Positions 9,627 to 20,384 are shown, numbered from the stretch's first letter. The stretch: 64,000 nt of DNA from Farysia itapuensis (GCA_023212645.1 JALBYC010000040.1:19761-83760), one strand, 5' to 3'. The notes: generated by a model from the letters alone, not told the origin. Numbers and translations: made by a program.

Positions 9627-11129
9627 TTACCTCTTTGAATGGTTGTGACGTTTGTATAGGCGCAAGGCTGTTCTAGCTGCGTAGTAGGTTGCTAGAATAG
9701 CCGCGAACCCGCCGACAATGCATGCACCAATAATACCCGAAGCGTCATTGGCTTGCTGCCAAAAAAGCCACCATCGCCCTTCAAGTCCGCCGTCTGAGCT
9801 TTCTTCCTGCTTGGAAGCGGCACGGGAGCAGCGGCCGCAATGTTCTCCCACCAGACCCATTATCGTAATGATGGAGATCGCAAACGCAAGTACGATGGAC
9901 AGCAGGGTGAGAACATGTGAAAGTCGGGATGACGATCCGGTCGATGCAATGTCAGCTTCGTTGTGGCGCGTGTTGGTGCCATCGTATTGCAAGGCGCATG
10001 GACTGTCGGGAGGAATGCCATTCTGGCAATCCTTCTCCAGCGATTCAGTCGCATTTGTTTCTCCAGACTCGACTTTGAGTGAGCTTGATTGGTCCTGTTC
10101 TAAGAATCGGAGTCTTGACGTCCAACGTTTGCCGTGACTTGCTTCTGATGGTGGTAGCAAGAGTTCGCCGGGTGCATAAGCGTTGATCATGAGGACAGAG
10201 TCTAGGCTGTCGACCAGGGTCATGCCCGCAGTGAAGAGGAGTGCCAGTAGGATGATGGAGGCATCAGACTTGCTGGCCTGCGTCTGTGCTGGAAGAAGAG
10301 AAGCTCCGTCGCTGCTGCCCAGATCCTGATCTGTCTGCACTTGAGTATTGGTAGCACCTGCGATGCCGAGCAGAGCGATCGACGACGCAGTATCGAAGCC
10401 CAGCCCAAAGAGCACGCCAATCGGGTAGAGCTTGTACGGACTGTCGACCAGCTTGAACAAAGGATATGCCAGCCTCGTGAACATGCCACGGAATCGATGG
10501 TCAACAGGCGCAGCATTCTTTTCATCCTCATTCTCAGGCAGAACTTGTGTATCGGCGTGCTGTGCCTTTTGAGCTGCATTCGTAGCTCGGACGCTTTGAA
10601 TGAGAAGGACGCTGTTGACAATAGCAAAGAGGAACAGCGTAGCGCCAGACACACTTGCTCCAACGACGCCGCCGACACTGCTAACCCCACCTAGACGATC
10701 AATTACTCCCAGGCTGATGGCGACAGCGCAGATAACGCCCACCACGATTGTTGAGTGTCCCAAAGAGAACCAAAGTCCGCACGTCACTGGTCGGCGATTC
10801 CCAGCCGGAGTAGCTGACTGTTTGACGGCATCTTCCATGTCGACCTTTCTCGCCTTCTTGATGCGTGGGCACGAGACAATTCTCCGCGTAGCATTGTCAA
10901 TAACCGAAATGTGATCAGCATCTAGGGCGTGGCGTAGTCCCAAGGTCCACGCCAATAGACAGAGGGAGAGGAAGCGGGTCTGTCGCCGAAAGACGATAGC
11001 GGCCACCATCCAGAGCACCGCATTGGCGAGCAATTCAAGCACGATGAGTAGGAGACAGCGCAGTAGCAGCGTCGGTCGCCGTCGCTGCCGCCAACGCCCG
11101 CTGCGGCGACCGCGTATCCAGCTCAACAT
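9627..11129 (-). CDS. High-affinity nickel/cobalt transporter (NiCoT)
   Basis: 500 residues from the ATG at 11127-11129. The NiCoT signatures are all present: RHALDADHI (metal-binding helix), FSLGHSTIV, GLGFDTASSIALL and GMTLVDSLDSVLM. About eight membrane helices are visible, with long hydrophilic loops around residues 195-225 and 330-395. NiCoT permeases bring Ni2+ or Co2+ across the plasma membrane, in fungi mainly to supply urease; choice of metal cannot be read from sequence. The N-terminus is very Arg-rich (RGRRSGRWRQRRR), consistent with a cytosolic tail. Converges on the GH16 gene with 76 bases between stops. Confidence 0.92.
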   Translation of the reverse strand: MLSWIRGRRSGRWRQRRRPTLLLRCLLLIVLELLANAVLWMVAAIVFRRQTRFLSLCLLAWTLGLRHALDADHISVIDNATRRIVSCPRIKKARKVDMEDAVKQSATPAGNRRPVTCGLWFSLGHSTIVVGVICAVAISLGVIDRLGGVSSVGGVVGASVSGATLFLFAIVNSVLLIQSVRATNAAQKAQHADTQVLPENEDEKNAAPVDHRFRGMFTRLAYPLFKLVDSPYKLYPIGVLFGLGFDTASSIALLGIAGATNTQVQTDQDLGSSDGASLLPAQTQASKSDASIILLALLFTAGMTLVDSLDSVLMINAYAPGELLLPPSEASHGKRWTSRLRFLEQDQSSSLKVESGETNATESLEKDCQNGIPPDSPCALQYDGTNTRHNEADIASTGSSSRLSHVLTLLSIVLAFAISIITIMGLVGEHCGRCSRAASKQEESSDGGLEGRWWLFWQQANDASGIIGACIVGGFAAILATYYAARTALRLYKRHNHSKR

Positions 11130-11407
11130 GTCAATGAGGGCAGTGAAAAGGTTGTGATTGTGATTGAATCAGCCAGAGCGTTATCTTATCGGGCAATCTC
11201 AGTCTCGGCCGTACGAACTACAGGGTTCACGCTCAGCGATTCAGAAAAGATAACAGGGCCCAACTGACCAACTCACACTTGGGTGGTGTTTTGTCCACGG
11301 TACCACGGTAGGTGCGGTTTTGTCCCAAAAAAGCCCAAATTATGAACAATACCGCACCAGTTTTTTTCGCGAAGGTGTGTTTTCGACTTTTGAGATGTAA
11401 GATTGGA

Positions 11408-12922
11408 TTAGTGCACGAGTCGATTGCGCATGCTGGCCTCGACAGAGGATGAGGAAAGGCCGACGCCAGAGACGGACGCTGGTCCGCGAAAGCTTGCGAC
11501 ACTGCTGTCATCAAGAAGTGCATCAGATGTGCTCCTGGTCAGGGCAGTGGGTGGTGGATGCTGACCTGCTGCATGTGCTCGCCATGCTTCGACGCTACCC
11601 AGGGGTGACTTGGTCACACGCGGTGAGCCTGGCTGGCTGTTTCGAGCAAATGCACCGCGCTCCTGTCGCATCGATTCGGTGTGACCTGGTCGAATGACGG
11701 AGTCGTCCGGATGCTCGATTCCCGTCTCAACTTTCATCTGACCTGCGTCCTGGCCATCCTTTGTCGCCAACGGACTCTCATCGGTCTGCGAGGATACGTT
11801 GGGCGATGGAACAAGGTTGGGTAGTGTAAGGCTCCAGTATCGCGGCCAGACGAAGCGGTCCAAAATCCAGCCGCGCAGACGCGAAATGAGGAGCTGTTCA
11901 ATCTTGGGTATGTCTTGCAGTTTGGCCCTGGAACCAAGCAAGCTGGTGGCTGACGCTTCCAGCGCAAAGTCAGGATGTAACGAAAAGTGAAGCTGATGCC
12001 TTGACCTAGCCATTCGCGGCAGTGCTGTCGAGGTGGGAAGAACCGTGGCAGTTGGATCTGACGAGAAAAGCTCTATCGCTAGCGTGCCCGAGAAACGAAC
12101 GACGGTGAGACTGAGCGAGACGGGCAGGACAGCAAAGCGTGGCTTTGGAAAATTGACCAGCAATTTGGTGTCAATAGCCAGAGTGATCTGGTCAGAGTAG
12201 TCAACGTCGATCTCGATGCGTGTGCGACCAGTGTCGTCTGCTGGCCTGACTCTTGCGTTGGTAAAGATGGGATACGCATCGCCAAAGTCGGCTTCGGTGA
12301 CGCGAATCGGATCGAGAAAGGAAGAGGTGGCCTTGTTGAGGATTTCTTCCATGAGATCCCGTGCCGTACGTTCCTTTTGAGGATCGAGGTGGGATGCAGT
12401 GCTATGATTGGAGCCACCTGCAAGAACGTCCTCTCTGTAGCCCGCTATTGCTTGCGCAAACATGACGTTGAGCCAGTCTGCACTTTCGGCCATGTGAGTA
12501 GAGATGTCGTAACCGGTGCGTTCCAAAATGTTGGCAAACATGCTGGTAGCTGATGGCACGCGCGGTGGACCGCTGCGTCGATCTCGTACCTGTCGGCCCT
12601 TGTGTGCTCCAGTTGATCCAGCTGCGCGTCGAGCATCCTGCAGCAAAATCTTTGCATGTCGCTTTGACCGACGATCCGAGATCTTGAGACGCATCAGACG
12701 CTCCTTTTCCAAAGCCGTGGCCGAGTCTTCGAAGATGACATAGCGTATGAGGAGGAGGGCAATAACGACCATTGACACCTGCCCTACTACGAGCCCTTGT
12801 GTGAATGTCCATCTCGACGTAGGCGTGGTTGGAAGATAGGACAGCAATGGCGGATAGTCTGCCTCTGCCGCCGCCGCTGCTGCCGGCCGCATTGCCAGTG
12901 ACGGCTCCTGCGACACTGACAT
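11408..12922 (-). CDS. MMM1: ERMES subunit Mmm1 (SMP domain)
   Basis: 504 residues from the ATG at 12920-12922. A short lumenal N-terminus, a single membrane helix (about 44-66, GLVVGQVSMVVIALLLI) and then an SMP lipid-transfer domain (roughly 140-390) containing ADWLNVMFAQ, DYSDQITLAIDTKLL and FAVLPVSLSLTVVRFSGTL, a sequence typical of Mmm1. Mmm1 is the ER-anchored subunit of the ER-mitochondria encounter structure and moves phospholipids between the membranes. The Ser-rich tail of about 110 residues after the SMP domain is longer than in yeast and probably disordered. Transcribed away from the fatty-acid hydroxylase gene, with 256 bases between starts. Confidence 0.93.
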   Translation of the reverse strand: MSVSQEPSLAMRPAAAAAAEADYPPLLSYLPTTPTSRWTFTQGLVVGQVSMVVIALLLIRYVIFEDSATALEKERLMRLKISDRRSKRHAKILLQDARRAAGSTGAHKGRQVRDRRSGPPRVPSATSMFANILERTGYDISTHMAESADWLNVMFAQAIAGYREDVLAGGSNHSTASHLDPQKERTARDLMEEILNKATSSFLDPIRVTEADFGDAYPIFTNARVRPADDTGRTRIEIDVDYSDQITLAIDTKLLVNFPKPRFAVLPVSLSLTVVRFSGTLAIELFSSDPTATVLPTSTALPRMARSRHQLHFSLHPDFALEASATSLLGSRAKLQDIPKIEQLLISRLRGWILDRFVWPRYWSLTLPNLVPSPNVSSQTDESPLATKDGQDAGQMKVETGIEHPDDSVIRPGHTESMRQERGAFARNSQPGSPRVTKSPLGSVEAWRAHAAGQHPPPTALTRSTSDALLDDSSVASFRGPASVSGVGLSSSSVEASMRNRLVH

Positions 12923-13178
12923 GAGTGTTGCAGTGTGGAGCTGTGGAGGGCGAGTGCGAATCGCGAAGTTGTGAAAAGGAGGTGTTAGAGATGGTAATCT
13001 TCTTATCGTGCGAGAGAGTGCTTTGCTTGTTGATCATGACCGAGAGTCCGAGACACGCGCAGGTTTGCTCGGTTCAAACCGCCGAAAACCCTGGGTCCAG
13101 CGAAACTCTGGGAAATTTGTTATTCTGACAGCCGTGTGGCAACACATCTTACCTTCACCACCACCACCAACCTCAACA

Positions 13179-14330
13179 ATGCAGCTCTTCTCCACAGCAG
13201 ACGTTGCCAAGCACAACAAGTCCACCGACTGCTGGGTGATTCATCAGGGCAAGGTGTACAATGTCACCGAGTTTGTCGAAGACCACCCAGGTGGAGACGA
13301 CCTCATCTTGCGCTACGCCGGCAAGGACATGCTCGACATTATGGACGACCCGTCCGAACATTCACATTCCGACTCTGCATACGAGTTGCTAGAAGAGTAT
13401 CTCATCGGCCGACTTCCCACCACCGAAGCCGAGACTAAGGCACTCGACGAGCGCAACTTGGCTGGCGGCTATACTGGCAAAGATGACTCCATCATCATCA
13501 CAGACGACTTTCACCCAGAAGAGACCGATTTCACATCAGATTTCAAGGCGCACAAATTCCTCGATCTCAACAAGGCTCTCATCCCACAGATGCTCACTGC
13601 AAAGTTTTCGAAAGAGTTCTACTTGGAGCAGGTACATGCTCCACGCCACCTCAAGGAGCCCGCGCGCTTCTTTGACCAAGACTACCTTGAAGTCCTGACA
13701 CGCACATCGTGGTACGTCGTGCCAATGGTTTGGGTCCCCATTGCAGCCGCCATCTTCTTCCGTTCCGCTACGCAGTTTGCTTCCAGCATTTCCAAGACCC
13801 CGCTCAACGGTGCGACGTGGTATCACTCTGCCACCAAGCCCGCGTCCTTTGACTCCTCCGTATGGTCATTGGCGTTGACGGAGTCAGCAATCTGCTGGGC
13901 GGTTGGTGTCGTCATCTGGACGTTGCTCGAGTACACCATTCATCGATTCCTGTTCCACATTGACAACGTGCTGCCCGACAAGCCCATCTTTCTCACTCTC
14001 CACTTTTTGCTGCATGGTGTCCACCACTACTTACCGATGGACCGCTTGCGGCTGGTTATGCCACCCCTTCTCTTCTTTTTGCTCAGCTATCCATTCACTC
14101 AGCTTGGCCATGCTTTGTTTCCCCCGTCGGTTGCCAACGGCATCATCTCTGGTGCGTTCAGCATGTATGTCGTCTACGACTGTATGCACTACGCCCTTCA
14201 TCACACAAAGCTGCCAACCTACATGAAGAAGATGAAGCAGTACCACCTCGAGCACCACTACAAGAACTTTGAGCTCGGCTTTGGCGTCACTTCCAAGATC
14301 TGGGACTACGTCTTTGGCACAACTTTGTAA
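13179..14330 (+). CDS. SCS7: Ceramide fatty-acid 2-hydroxylase (Scs7/FA2H)
   Basis: 383 residues from the ATG at 13179; the frame upstream uses only non-ATG codons. Residues 1-80 form a cytochrome b5 domain with the heme motif HPGGDDLI. The C-terminal half is a fatty-acid hydroxylase domain with the His clusters expected for the di-metal site: HRFLFH, HGVHHYLP, HYALHH and HLEHHYKNFE. This ER enzyme adds the 2-hydroxyl group to the very-long-chain fatty acid of ceramide, giving mature glycosyl- and inositol-phosphoceramides. Length equals the yeast protein. CT- and CCA-rich leader just upstream. Confidence 0.95.
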   Translation: MQLFSTADVAKHNKSTDCWVIHQGKVYNVTEFVEDHPGGDDLILRYAGKDMLDIMDDPSEHSHSDSAYELLEEYLIGRLPTTEAETKALDERNLAGGYTGKDDSIIITDDFHPEETDFTSDFKAHKFLDLNKALIPQMLTAKFSKEFYLEQVHAPRHLKEPARFFDQDYLEVLTRTSWYVVPMVWVPIAAAIFFRSATQFASSISKTPLNGATWYHSATKPASFDSSVWSLALTESAICWAVGVVIWTLLEYTIHRFLFHIDNVLPDKPIFLTLHFLLHGVHHYLPMDRLRLVMPPLLFFLLSYPFTQLGHALFPPSVANGIISGAFSMYVVYDCMHYALHHTKLPTYMKKMKQYHLEHHYKNFELGFGVTSKIWDYVFGTTL

Positions 14331-14534
14331 TCACTCTACTTTGCATGTATATACGCGCGGCGCATCTAATGATACCTGAGTTAAGCACAAAGCGAAGTGA
14401 GATCGCGGGATCGGGTTGGAAATCGGAAGATTGTTTTTTTGAGTTTCATTACCACACGAAGAAGTTGCTGAGAGGGACTGTTGGTGCCCCTTCATGCTCG
14501 TACCACCACCTTTCTCGTGCAGAATAGCTGGTTT

Positions 14535-17500
14535 ATGCTGCACTACTGTCGCTGGAAACCGAGCGACCTGCTTTTCACTCCACGTTTGGTCGGTTCACTG
14601 ATCTACAGGACCTCGTCCACGCAAGTGATCCCCTCGCCACAAACCACCAAGATGCTGGCGGATATCCGGTTCCTACACGTTCCATCGTCCGATACCGATG
14701 ATCTTCCTAGCTATCTGCTGCAGGTCGGCGCGGAGAAGTATCTCTTCAATGTGGGCGAAGGCACCACTCGAGCCTCGACGCAGCGCAAGGCCGGTTATTC
14801 TCGCTTGTCTAAGATCTTTGTGCCTCGGGTAGGTTGGGAAGCTCTCGGCGGTCTTCCCGGTATGCTCATGAGCATGGCTGATGGCAAGCGTGCACAGGAA
14901 GATATCTACGGTCCAGTTGGGCTGCGCTATGCTTTGTCCACCATGCGCACTTTTGCAAAGCGAGACACAATGAAGCTCAACGTGCACGAAATCAACCACG
15001 CTGCCTGTGACCGTCCCTTGTATAAGGATGACAATATGGCGGTACATGCCGTCATGCTTACACCAACCAGACTTCGACAAGTCAAAAGGCTCAAGATTGA
15101 CACAGAAACTCAACAGGTTGATGCCTCTACTCTCGCCAGGGTCGAGCAAATGTGGCGCTCAGCAGACTTTGACCCTTCCTCTCTGACTGGCGCTCAGGCT
15201 CATGCCTGGATTCAGCTCGTCTCCAATAGCGTCTTCAACGACAATTCACGGCAAAGGGACTTGCAGACTGCCACCGAGCCCAAGGTCAACGAACCACCGC
15301 CACCGTCAGGGAAAGGCCATTCGTATCGGAACACGCCTGCTTGGATCAACAAGACGTTACCGCGTCCCATCTTCGATCACGGTGCGCCGATAGAGACCTC
15401 ACAGAATGCAGCAACAGGTGACCAAGCGCCTGTTCTTGCCTTTATCTGCGAGGGAGCCTCACAACGTGGCAAGTTTGACCTGGAGAAAGCTGCTGACGCT
15501 GGAGTCCCCCGCGGTGCTGACTATAGAGCTCTTACCGAAGGGCGGGATGTGACCATACAGCGACCCACAGCGTGGCATCTATGGGACCCCCCTGCCAGAA
15601 AAGCCTGGCTTCAGCTACGCCTAAACCAATTCAAGACTAAGAACAAGTCAGGACAGAAAGCAGCTCAGCCATCGAGCGACGAGCTGGAAGAGGTGGTCGT
15701 CAAGTCATCCGATGTCGTGGGACCAGCAAGAGCCGGCTACGTCATGTTTCAAATGTATCTGCCTTCCGTCGACTACATCGACTCTCTTGTCAACGGCGAG
15801 CAGTCAGCTGCGTCTTTCGCCCCATACACCTTGGAGAACAACAAAGGCAAGGAGGGAGAGCTCTCTCGCTTACCTCACCTTATTGTTCATGCGGTCCCTA
15901 CTCAGGTGCTTGAAGACGAAAGATATCAGTCCTGGATGCAGCAATTTGGCCCGAATTGCAACCATATCCTGGCAAACCGAGACTTGTGTGCCGATAAGCT
16001 TATATTCCCATCCAGCGCCACAATACCCCTCCGATTATCCAAGCTGGACAACGTCATGTTTCAGGTGCCGCAGTATCGCTTGGAGCCCCGCGTCGACCCA
16101 AAGACCATCTTTGCAGGCCGAGGACTCAAGTTCACTTCAGCTCGCGCTGACCTGACTGTCTCCTTGTCCCCTCGCGGTGAGGCGCAGCAATTTGCGTCTA
16201 ATGTTCCCGACTTTGATTGGCCAGTAGACTCGCAATCAGCCGAGGACTTGGCTGCTTTCAACGTGGCTGCCTTCCACGACGAACCTTCTTCTGATACCAC
16301 CAAACTCCCATCTAATACCAAGAATGGGTCCAAATCGAAGGCTGATCCACCTGAACGAAGAGAAGTAGGCGAAGCCAAGAAACGTTTGCAGGAGGCGCGA
16401 AAAGGCGCCTGGATCAACTACCTGGATGTTGTCAAGCAAATCAAGAGTGCTGAAGGCAATGTCCGCCCCACAAAGCAGAACGGAAAGAGTCCTGCCCCGC
16501 TGATTGAGCCAAAAGATGACGTGCTTGTCACTACACTGGGTACTGGATCGTCAGCGCCAAGCAAGTATCGCAACGTGGTCTCGACTCTCATCCAGACTCC
16601 AGACTCAGGCAATATTCTGCTTGACGCCGGCGAATCTACATACGGCATGCTTCATCGCAAATTTGGCTGTCATCGCGATGGAACGGCGAACGCGACTAGC
16701 TCGCTCAAAGGCGAGGACGTTGATCAGATCTTGGCCAACTTACGTCTCATCTTCATCAGCCACAATCACGCTGACCACCACATGGGTCTGATCCGCTTGC
16801 TTGTAGAGCGCCGCAAGCTGTCCCGAAAACCGGAGCATCCTCTATACCTTGTCGTGACGCACTTCTTGCGAACGCATCTCAGCGAGTACGAGCACCTTCA
16901 AGATCTCGGATTGGACAGAGATGTAATTCTGATGACGAACGATCATCTTGATTGGCGTACGGGCGTAGACCCGTCCCACGGCAACCCCGCTCCTGAAGAT
17001 CCGGACTTGCCCTCATCCAGACCTCGTCTTGAGTGTCGGCGCCATATCAAGGTGCTCAAGAAATTGACGGGCTTGAGCCACTTGCACACAGTCCGGGTCG
17101 AACATCGGGGTCACTGCCATGGCCTGGTGCTGCGACACAGCGCAGGTTGGTCGATCACCTACTCTGGCGACGCACGACCGACACCCGAATTGATTGCAGC
17201 CGGTCAAAACAGCTCCCTACTCATCCACGAAGCTACACTCGAGGATAGCCAGCTCGAAATGGCTATCGCCAAAGGCCATTCTACGTTCGGAGAAGCCATT
17301 GACGTCGGCAAACAGATGAAGGCGCAAAACATTCTCTTGACGCACTTTTCCCAGCGATACCCCAAGATGGCCAAGTCGTCTCTATTTGCAGCATCGGCGG
17401 CAGGAACGCCGATTGCGCTGGCGTTTGACATGGTGACGTACCCCATGAGTCAGTTTAGCAAGATACAGAGCTACACGCCCGCGATGGAGGCCCTGTTTGC

Positions 17501-18125
17501 TGCTGATCTGGAAGAAGAAACTAGCGACTTGTGCGCGGAAGAGGAAGCTGAAGAGAAGCCCGAGCAGCAAGAGAAGCCTGCCGCTCAAGCAGCTAGATCT
17601 GCCGCCAAAACAGTCGCTCAGAAGAGTGAGGAGCCAGCTCAAGCAGTTCAATCAGCCAGTGAAAGAGCAGCCAAGCGGAAGGGCCAATCTGACGCAAACA
17701 ATCCAACGAAACAGCCGAGTGCAACGCGGAAAGCATTGAAGCCAACTCAGTGGAGGTATCTAGGCATCAGTCTGACTCCATCGAACTCGTTTGGTCGTGC
17801 ATCTCGTACGATCGAGGGATCCTTTACGGTTTTGCACCTTACCGAGCTGATACATGCGGCACAGAAGAGTATGATGGGCACAGTCGGTGGATCGGTTCTG
17901 TTTGATGTCGTGGCAATGTATCCGAGCGCTGCGAAGGAGAAGTCTGTCTGGAACGCAGCCATTCGCACCATGCCTTCACACGCCTCAGACCTGGCCGCAG
18001 CCCTAGCAGCGCTTCCAAACCCTGTCCTGCCCTTTAACGGATCGGAAACGGACAAGATCCAGGTCCGCATCAGCGTCATGGGACCGACTACCAGCATTCA
18101 ATCCCTTCTACCGCTCATCCCATAA
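14535..18125 (+). CDS. TRZ1: Long-form tRNase Z (tRNA 3' endonuclease)
   Basis: 1196 residues from the ATG at 14535, or 1157 from the second in-frame ATG at 14652. It removes 3' trailers from pre-tRNAs. The N-terminal half is the degenerate beta-lactamase copy with the exosite arm. The C-terminal half is catalytic: the PxKxRN loop (SAPSKYRNV), the zinc motif SHNHADHH (His743, His745, Asp747, His748), GDARPT, LIHEATLED, and GHSTFGEA with LLTHFSQRYP. The 39 extra residues of the long form are basic and hydroxylated (MLHYCRWKPSDLLFTPRLV...), like a mitochondrial presequence, so two starts may give mitochondrial and nuclear forms. It is larger than yeast Trz1 (about 840) because of loops and an Ala/Glu/Lys-rich insert near 1000-1080. 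Confidence 0.94.
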   Translation: MLHYCRWKPSDLLFTPRLVGSLIYRTSSTQVIPSPQTTKMLADIRFLHVPSSDTDDLPSYLLQVGAEKYLFNVGEGTTRASTQRKAGYSRLSKIFVPRVGWEALGGLPGMLMSMADGKRAQEDIYGPVGLRYALSTMRTFAKRDTMKLNVHEINHAACDRPLYKDDNMAVHAVMLTPTRLRQVKRLKIDTETQQVDASTLARVEQMWRSADFDPSSLTGAQAHAWIQLVSNSVFNDNSRQRDLQTATEPKVNEPPPPSGKGHSYRNTPAWINKTLPRPIFDHGAPIETSQNAATGDQAPVLAFICEGASQRGKFDLEKAADAGVPRGADYRALTEGRDVTIQRPTAWHLWDPPARKAWLQLRLNQFKTKNKSGQKAAQPSSDELEEVVVKSSDVVGPARAGYVMFQMYLPSVDYIDSLVNGEQSAASFAPYTLENNKGKEGELSRLPHLIVHAVPTQVLEDERYQSWMQQFGPNCNHILANRDLCADKLIFPSSATIPLRLSKLDNVMFQVPQYRLEPRVDPKTIFAGRGLKFTSARADLTVSLSPRGEAQQFASNVPDFDWPVDSQSAEDLAAFNVAAFHDEPSSDTTKLPSNTKNGSKSKADPPERREVGEAKKRLQEARKGAWINYLDVVKQIKSAEGNVRPTKQNGKSPAPLIEPKDDVLVTTLGTGSSAPSKYRNVVSTLIQTPDSGNILLDAGESTYGMLHRKFGCHRDGTANATSSLKGEDVDQILANLRLIFISHNHADHHMGLIRLLVERRKLSRKPEHPLYLVVTHFLRTHLSEYEHLQDLGLDRDVILMTNDHLDWRTGVDPSHGNPAPEDPDLPSSRPRLECRRHIKVLKKLTGLSHLHTVRVEHRGHCHGLVLRHSAGWSITYSGDARPTPELIAAGQNSSLLIHEATLEDSQLEMAIAKGHSTFGEAIDVGKQMKAQNILLTHFSQRYPKMAKSSLFAASAAGTPIALAFDMVTYPMSQFSKIQSYTPAMEALFAADLEEETSDLCAEEEAEEKPEQQEKPAAQAARSAAKTVAQKSEEPAQAVQSASERAAKRKGQSDANNPTKQPSATRKALKPTQWRYLGISLTPSNSFGRASRTIEGSFTVLHLTELIHAAQKSMMGTVGGSVLFDVVAMYPSAAKEKSVWNAAIRTMPSHASDLAAALAALPNPVLPFNGSETDKIQVRISVMGPTTSIQSLLPLIP

Positions 18126-18215
18126 AGCAACGCAACGTTCGCAAAAGTAGATGCTAAAACACAAGAGATTGCGATTGCTCACTGTCCAGACCCAAGCGCG
18201 TGCAATATTTGTGAG

Positions 18216-18871
18216 CTAAATGCCATGTAGTCTGTGCTTGGTAAGACTGCCGAGGTCGTAAAGGTCCTGTTCTATCTGCATCGCCCGCGCATGCTGTACC
18301 AGCAAATCTTTGTACAATTGCGCCTGGTAGCCCAGCTTCTGGAGGGACTGTAACGCTTCTTGCGTCGTGGGGAAGCCACGCATGGCCATATTCATCCGCT
18401 CCTGTTCGCGTACAAGCCGCGATCTGCGTAGCAGGCTCAGACGGTGGTAGTCATTCACCGAGGCGATGAATCGATTCAGTCGGTTAACCAGCTCGCGCTG
18501 CTCGACCAAAGATGCGGGGAAAATCCTGCCGTCGATATGCTGTTGCAATCTGCTCTGTAGGGTCGCAGATGGTCCCGTGTAAAAGGCGAAGAATTGCGCA
18601 GCCATGATTGCATCGACTTTCGCTGAGTTTAGCCCAGAGAGCTTTTTTCAGTGAACTACGCTAGTGATCAAGACAATTGGTGTGAGTACTTACGGCGACT
18701 GTGCAAGATTTGCCCCAGTAGCTCTTCTTGCGCTTCATTCAGCTGTTTCTGTAAGTTAATTGCCGTCTTGGGCGATACAGCGACGCCGCTAACGGGTTGC
18801 TGGCCAACAGTGTGGCTGGCAATTGCGAGGAAGCTGAGCATCACCCCGAGCAGGTGAACAATTAGCACCAT
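18216..18871 (-). CDS. Small secreted protein 1 of a three-gene cluster
   Basis: Two exons: 18694-18871 and 18216-18622, joined across a 71-base intron (donor GTAAGT, acceptor CTCAG, phase 1). The product has 194 residues. It starts with a signal peptide (MVLIVHLLGVMLSFLAIASHTVG) and continues as a charged, helix-prone protein with no cysteine at all. It is a paralogue of the next gene: both share NEAQEELL/AEAQNELL before the intron, then MAAQFFAF/MAARFFAF, a Phe-Pro-Ala-Ser block, AQLYKDLLVQH/AELYKELLLQH and DLGSLTKHRL/DLGSLTRHRL. No known domain. Small, fast-diverging secreted proteins in tandem are typical of smut effector clusters, so a role in host contact is an inference. Its stop lies 90 bases from that of tRNase Z. 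Confidence 0.78.
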
Positions 18872-19145
18872 GACTCTTGCGCTTCTGGCGAGACAGGATC
18901 GGAGGCAGAGGAGCGAAGCTTCTGCTCTGCTCGTGGTTTGCGTTGCCTACATCTTGTGTTCGGCGCCTTCATCAACATGACCTCGACCGGTAGCAACGAG
19001 AGGGGCACTGCTCCGCTTCGTTCATATGACACATATTCTTCGCGCCAACGCACACAACTATTCATCCACACCTTCTTCAGTGACATGAATTCGCATTGTC
19101 TGGCATGTTTTTATCCCGACAGACGCAGAGTGGCACAGTGCTCGG

Positions 19146-19827
19146 CTATGCGTGGGGAGCGCGCTCAACGGCGCGATAAAGTCTGTGTCTGGTAAGACTG
19201 CCCAGATCTTCCAAATCCCTCGCCAGTTGAGACGCACGCATGTGCTGCAAAAGTAATTCCTTGTACAGCTCCGCCTGGTCTTTTATACTGCGCAGGGTGC
19301 GAAAGACCTCTTCCGTTTGTGGGAAATCGCTCACAGCCCGGAAAAACTGTCGCTGTTTGACAATCTTGTCCTGGTATCGTGAGACGAATGTATCGTACCG
19401 CATGATGGTGCTGATAAATTGATCCATGAGAATCGCCAGGTGCGTTTGCTCAGGCGTGGAAGCGGGGAATACGTTCTCGGCGATGTGTCGAGTTAGCTCG
19501 CTCTGCAGGTCGATGGAGTGCTCGACGTGAAAGGCAAAGAATCGTGCAGCCATGACTCCCTTATCCTGAGCTGTATAGCGAGACAATCAGTCGTAAAATT
19601 GTTGATGCTTGATGCCAAAAAATCTGCTTACCAGGCCGCAACAAGTCTTTGAGAAGTTCGTTTTGTGCTTCAGCTACTCTGTGCTGGAAGTCGACGAATT
19701 TGGATGGGGAGGGTTGTGCTGCGCCTGCTTGAGATGTGTGCGGCAGTGCGACGGAGCTATTCATGCAGAGGAAGAGTACCATGACTGCCAACAGCAAATG
19801 ATTAATCACGTCGCATCTCTGAGCCAT
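19146..19827 (-). CDS. Small secreted protein 2 of a three-gene cluster
   Basis: Two exons: 19632-19827 and 19146-19570, with a 61-base phase-1 intron (GTAAGC...CTATACAG). The product has 206 residues with a signal peptide ending near residue 28 (LLLAVMVLFLCMNSSVA) and a cysteine-free, probably alpha-helical mature part. The intron sits at exactly the place of the intron in the first gene, just before the MAARFFAF block. An in-frame ATG lies further upstream (19915-19917), but it would put 30 polar residues before the signal peptide, so the start at 19827 is preferred. Same strand as gene 1, with 274 bases between them. Function unknown; candidate effector by pattern only. Confidence 0.78.
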
Positions 19828-20384
19828 CTTCACCGCGTGAACAAAGTAGGTAGACTCAGGCTGAGCGTGACCATACTTAAGTACGAATTGTGGGATTGTA
19901 CTGCTTCTGCCGATCATGATCTCAAGAGGATCGATGCTTCATCTCGACTCTACAAAGGAAGGCGTTTGTCTCTTCCGCTCGCTCATTATTGCAGCCCAAG
20001 TCAAACTTTGTCGAGCGAGCGGGCGCTGAGGAGGTTAGATATGGACACATAAGCTATTGGTCCTTACCTCGAGCTAGACATGCGAAGTATTAGTCTTCCT
20101 ACTCGTCCTTGCTTTTTGCTTTTTTGTTCGAGCTCACGATGGAGGCTTGCAACTTTGTTACCAGATTCATCAGAAAAGCTGCGTGGGAATGAACACATTT
20201 TGTTGCCCAGACTTTGGCTGCTATACAGCGTTCGGACAAATGAAAAGACACGACATATTGATACAAGGAAGTGGTACCTGTGAAGAAGATTCGTCCATTT
20301 TCATATTGCGGGTCGAGCTGGGGCACAATCCGTATAAAGAGCTTTGTCGATGACCCAAAGGTTCAACTTCGACTCGGACTCTCG
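19828..20384. promoter_or_regulatory. Divergent spacer between secreted-protein genes 2 and 3
   Basis: 557 bases between two start codons pointing away from each other. A TATAAAG box at 20333-20339 stands 46 bases before the start of gene 3. No further gene is supported. If the cluster is co-regulated, the shared control sites should lie here. Confidence 0.5.

Noticed and set aside
19915..19917. Upstream in-frame ATG for secreted protein 2
   Set aside because: It would bury the signal peptide behind 30 polar residues; the ATG at 19827 gives a normal secretory start.
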